Shown here piece after piece: positions 5,631-6,993 of a stretch of DNA of 6,993 nucleotides. A program made the position numbers and the translations under genes. The notes beneath the pieces are model-generated. The model ran no database searches and was not told where the DNA came from. It was given only the letters and a program-made list of their open reading frames with translations. The number at the start of each line of letters is the position of its first letter. Position 1 is the stretch's first letter. This stretch comes from Rhodospirillales bacterium (lineage in GTDB: Bacteria; Pseudomonadota; Alphaproteobacteria; Rhodospirillales; 2-02-FULL-58-16): the NCBI GenBank assembly GCA_021775195.1, contig JAJFIG010000506.1:1-6993 (forward strand), given 5' to 3'.

Positions 5631-6366
5631 ACCGCTTCAGCAGGGACCGCTGCACGTGGTCGTCGTCGACGACGACGACCTGTTCCGCGAATCCCTTCGC
5701 CTCAACCTTTTGGACGAGGACTTCCAGGTAACCGATTTCTCCACCGGTGCCCAGGGACTGGACTTCTTCGCCGAAGGCGGCGAGGCCGACGTCCTGCTAC
5801 TCGACTGGAAGATGCCCGGCATGGACGGCCTTGAGGTCCTGCGCCGCCTGCGCGCCGCCGAGGTCGGTGTGCCGGTAATCCTCCTTACTGTCCTCAGCGA
5901 CCAGGTTTACGAGGAAGCAGCCCTTGAGGGCGGGGCCGTCGATTTCATCGAGAAGTCCCGCAGTTTTTCGATCCTGCTCAAACGCCTGCGGCTCATCACC
6001 GCCGGTGTCAAGGGTGGCACGACCAAGGCCGCCACCGGCAGCGACGCGACCCGAATCGGGCTGCTCGAACTCAAACACGCCAGCAAGCGCACCCTTTGGA
6101 ACGACCAGCGTATCGACCTCACGATCCGCGAATTCAACATCGTCTCCCTTCTCGTCAGCCGCGCCGGCGAGGACGTCACCTACCGCGAGATTTACGATAC
6201 CGTTCACGGAGCGGGATTCCTGGCGGGATACGGGGCCGAGGGTTACCGCGCCAACGTTCGCACCATCATCAAGCGGATACGGCAAAGGTTCCGGGATGTC
6301 GACGAGTCCTTCACGGCGATCAAGAACTACCCGGGGTTTGGCTACCGCTGGGACACCGACGATTAG
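5575..6366 (+). CDS. Two-component response regulator, OmpR/PhoB type (ChvI-like)
   Basis: The product is 263 residues from ATG 5575. The receiver domain (about 26-145) has the acidic cluster DDDD at 32-35, phospho-acceptor Asp77 in LLLDWKMPGMDG, switch Thr105 (ILLT) and conserved Lys127. The DNA-binding winged helix (about 162-262) shows LTIREFNIVSLLVSRAGEDV (182-201), the recognition-helix region YRANVRTIIKRIRQRF (224-239) and the terminal hairpin YPGFGYRW (252-259). Overall it resembles ChvI-style regulators, but Lys127 is followed by Ser (EKSRS) where most receivers have Lys-Pro. The start is debatable. ATG 5575 lies within the lipoprotein gene after GGGGAGGA at a short spacing. GTG 5656, with AGGGA (5642-5646) 9 bases upstream, would remove the first 27 residues and begin directly at the first strand. 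The frame extending to 5341 is a shadow of the lipoprotein. It is likely co-transcribed with the lipoprotein and the following kinase; target genes are unknown. Confidence 0.92.
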   Translation: MQQNAVSQKSWPATSRPLEPLQQGPLHVVVVDDDDLFRESLRLNLLDEDFQVTDFSTGAQGLDFFAEGGEADVLLLDWKMPGMDGLEVLRRLRAAEVGVPVILLTVLSDQVYEEAALEGGAVDFIEKSRSFSILLKRLRLITAGVKGGTTKAATGSDATRIGLLELKHASKRTLWNDQRIDLTIREFNIVSLLVSRAGEDVTYREIYDTVHGAGFLAGYGAEGYRANVRTIIKRIRQRFRDVDESFTAIKNYPGFGYRWDTDD

Positions 6367-6474
6367 GTCGTGTTCCCATAAAGGCTGTGCCCGTTCAGGG
6401 ATCCCCGTGACCCTGGCGGGGCCTCGGGTCACCACCCGACGAACCGGTGACCTGATCCCCAGGCACCGACGCCC
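6367..6474 (+). other. 108-nt spacer between regulator and sensor genes with competing hairpins
   Basis: No start-to-stop gene fits here. The transcript could form mutually exclusive stems. One pairs 6407-6413 (gtgaccc) with 6426-6432 (gggtcac). A longer one pairs 6424-6433 with 6446-6455 (ten pairs including one G-U, 12-base loop). A third pairs 6424-6429 (tcgggt) with 6434-6439 (acccga). The segment gggatc (6398-6403) can also close with gatccc (6454-6459). None is followed by a U-tract, so this is not a standard terminator. It may set the regulator/kinase expression ratio or stabilise mRNA. Chance pairing is plausible in GC-rich sequence. Confidence 0.35.
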
Positions 6475-6993
6475 ATGAAAGTCCAGGCCAAGACCAAGAT
6501 ACCGACGCCGAAGGCTGGCAGGGTCCGGCAGAAAGGGTCGTCCTTGGTCGGCAGACTTGGCGTGTTGATCGCCATTTTTGTTGCCGTTCCCCTAATCCTT
6601 TACACCCAGTTCCTGACCGCCGACCGCGACCAGCAGACGTTGCTTCTGACCAGCGTCCACGAACAGGGGCGCCTGATCGCTGAGGCATTGCGCCCGACCC
6701 TGATCCAGGCGGGCATCGCCAAGCCACCGGCCCTGGGCGACGCCGTGGAACGCCTGGCCGGCGAGGAAACCGCAGTCAAGCTCCTGTTCCGTCCCGCCGC
6801 CGGTGCCGACTCGGCGGGCTTCTTTTTCGTCGCCTCGGCACCGCCGGTGGCCATTGATTTTCTCGACGCCGAACGCGACCGGCTCGTCGAACTCGGTGTT
6901 CTCGAGAAACTGACCAAGAGTTGCGAATTCACCCAACCACCCGAGGGCGTCACTCAGCCCTCCGCGTTACGCTACACCACGCCCGCCGGTCAC
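6475..6993 (+). CDS. Membrane sensor, probably the cognate histidine kinase, 3' partial
   Basis: The frame is open from ATG 6475 to the window end (173 codons), with an in-frame TGA at 6448-6450 upstream, so this is the first ATG. A basic cytoplasmic N-terminus (K and R throughout residues 2-20) precedes one clear membrane helix (about 28-47, GVLIAIFVAVPLILY). A presumed periplasmic sensor domain follows: ADRDQQTLLLTSVHEQGRLI (49-68), VKLLFRP (101-107), GFFFVASAPPVAIDFLDAER (115-134) and a lone Cys150. The order basic tail, helix, extracytoplasmic domain is that of sensor histidine kinases, and this region resembles the sensor portion of kinases I associate with such regulators in alphaproteobacteria. 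The kinase core (H-box, ATP-binding domain) would lie beyond base 6993 and is not seen, so the kinase call rests on context and topology. The Shine-Dalgarno is poor (AGG at 6461-6463, 11 bases away). Confidence 0.75.
   Translation, partial: MKVQAKTKIPTPKAGRVRQKGSSLVGRLGVLIAIFVAVPLILYTQFLTADRDQQTLLLTSVHEQGRLIAEALRPTLIQAGIAKPPALGDAVERLAGEETAVKLLFRPAAGADSAGFFFVASAPPVAIDFLDAERDRLVELGVLEKLTKSCEFTQPPEGVTQPSALRYTTPAGH

Noticed and set aside
5659..5676. Perfect 18-bp palindrome gtcgtcgtc/gacgacgac
   Set aside because: It follows directly from three Val codons followed by Asp codons at the receiver's acidic site, so it is explained by coding constraint.
6395..6953. Minus-strand and other-frame open frames across the sensor gene
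   Set aside because: The plus frame from 6475 is open to the window end with a basic tail and a membrane helix; the others are shadows.
1..6993. CRISPR arrays, tRNA/rRNA genes, insertion sequences or phage genes
   Set aside because: No regularly spaced repeats, RNA-gene signatures, terminal repeats or transposase/integrase motifs were seen on either strand.

Overview
The window is high-GC, gene-dense DNA that looks chromosomal and most likely comes from an alphaproteobacterium, probably of the Rhodospirillales type. This is inferred from a MaeB-type malic enzyme with a fused phosphotransacetylase-like domain, a PAS_5-type protein, a stand-alone PilZ protein, and a response regulator / sensor kinase pair whose style I associate with that group. 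No tRNA, rRNA, CRISPR array, transposase or phage gene is visible.

Layout. Bases 1-1908 (+) hold the C-terminal five-sixths of an NADP-dependent malic enzyme that starts outside the window. A strong bidirectional hairpin terminator (about 1913-1945) separates it from a convergent two-gene operon on the minus strand. That operon is transcribed from about 3450 down to 1969: first an unrecognised lipoprotein (3324-2551), then, 15 bp later, a FlgO-family outer-membrane lipoprotein (2535-1969). Upstream is a 480-bp non-coding region whose middle (3461-3580) is only about 16% G+C, very unlike the rest of the window, and is full of palindromes. To its right a PAS_5-type protein (3805-4329, +, TTG start) converges on a single-domain PilZ c-di-GMP-binding protein (4710-4363, -). 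After another gene-poor stretch (4711-5054) comes a plus-strand set. It consists of a proline-rich lipoprotein with a small C-terminal domain (5055-5630), an OmpR/ChvI-like response regulator whose best start lies inside the lipoprotein gene (5575-6366), and the N-terminal part of a membrane sensor, probably the cognate histidine kinase (6475 to beyond the window).

How the genes may work together. The malic enzyme is central metabolism (malate to pyruvate plus NADPH). The rest concerns the envelope and signalling: two outer-membrane-type lipoproteins, one of a family first known for flagellar function; a c-di-GMP receptor; a PAS protein; and a lipoprotein physically linked to a two-component system. 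The two observations most worth following are the very AT-rich, palindrome-filled regulatory island and the overlapping lipoprotein/response-regulator/kinase module. I did not find clear proof of a wholly new system.
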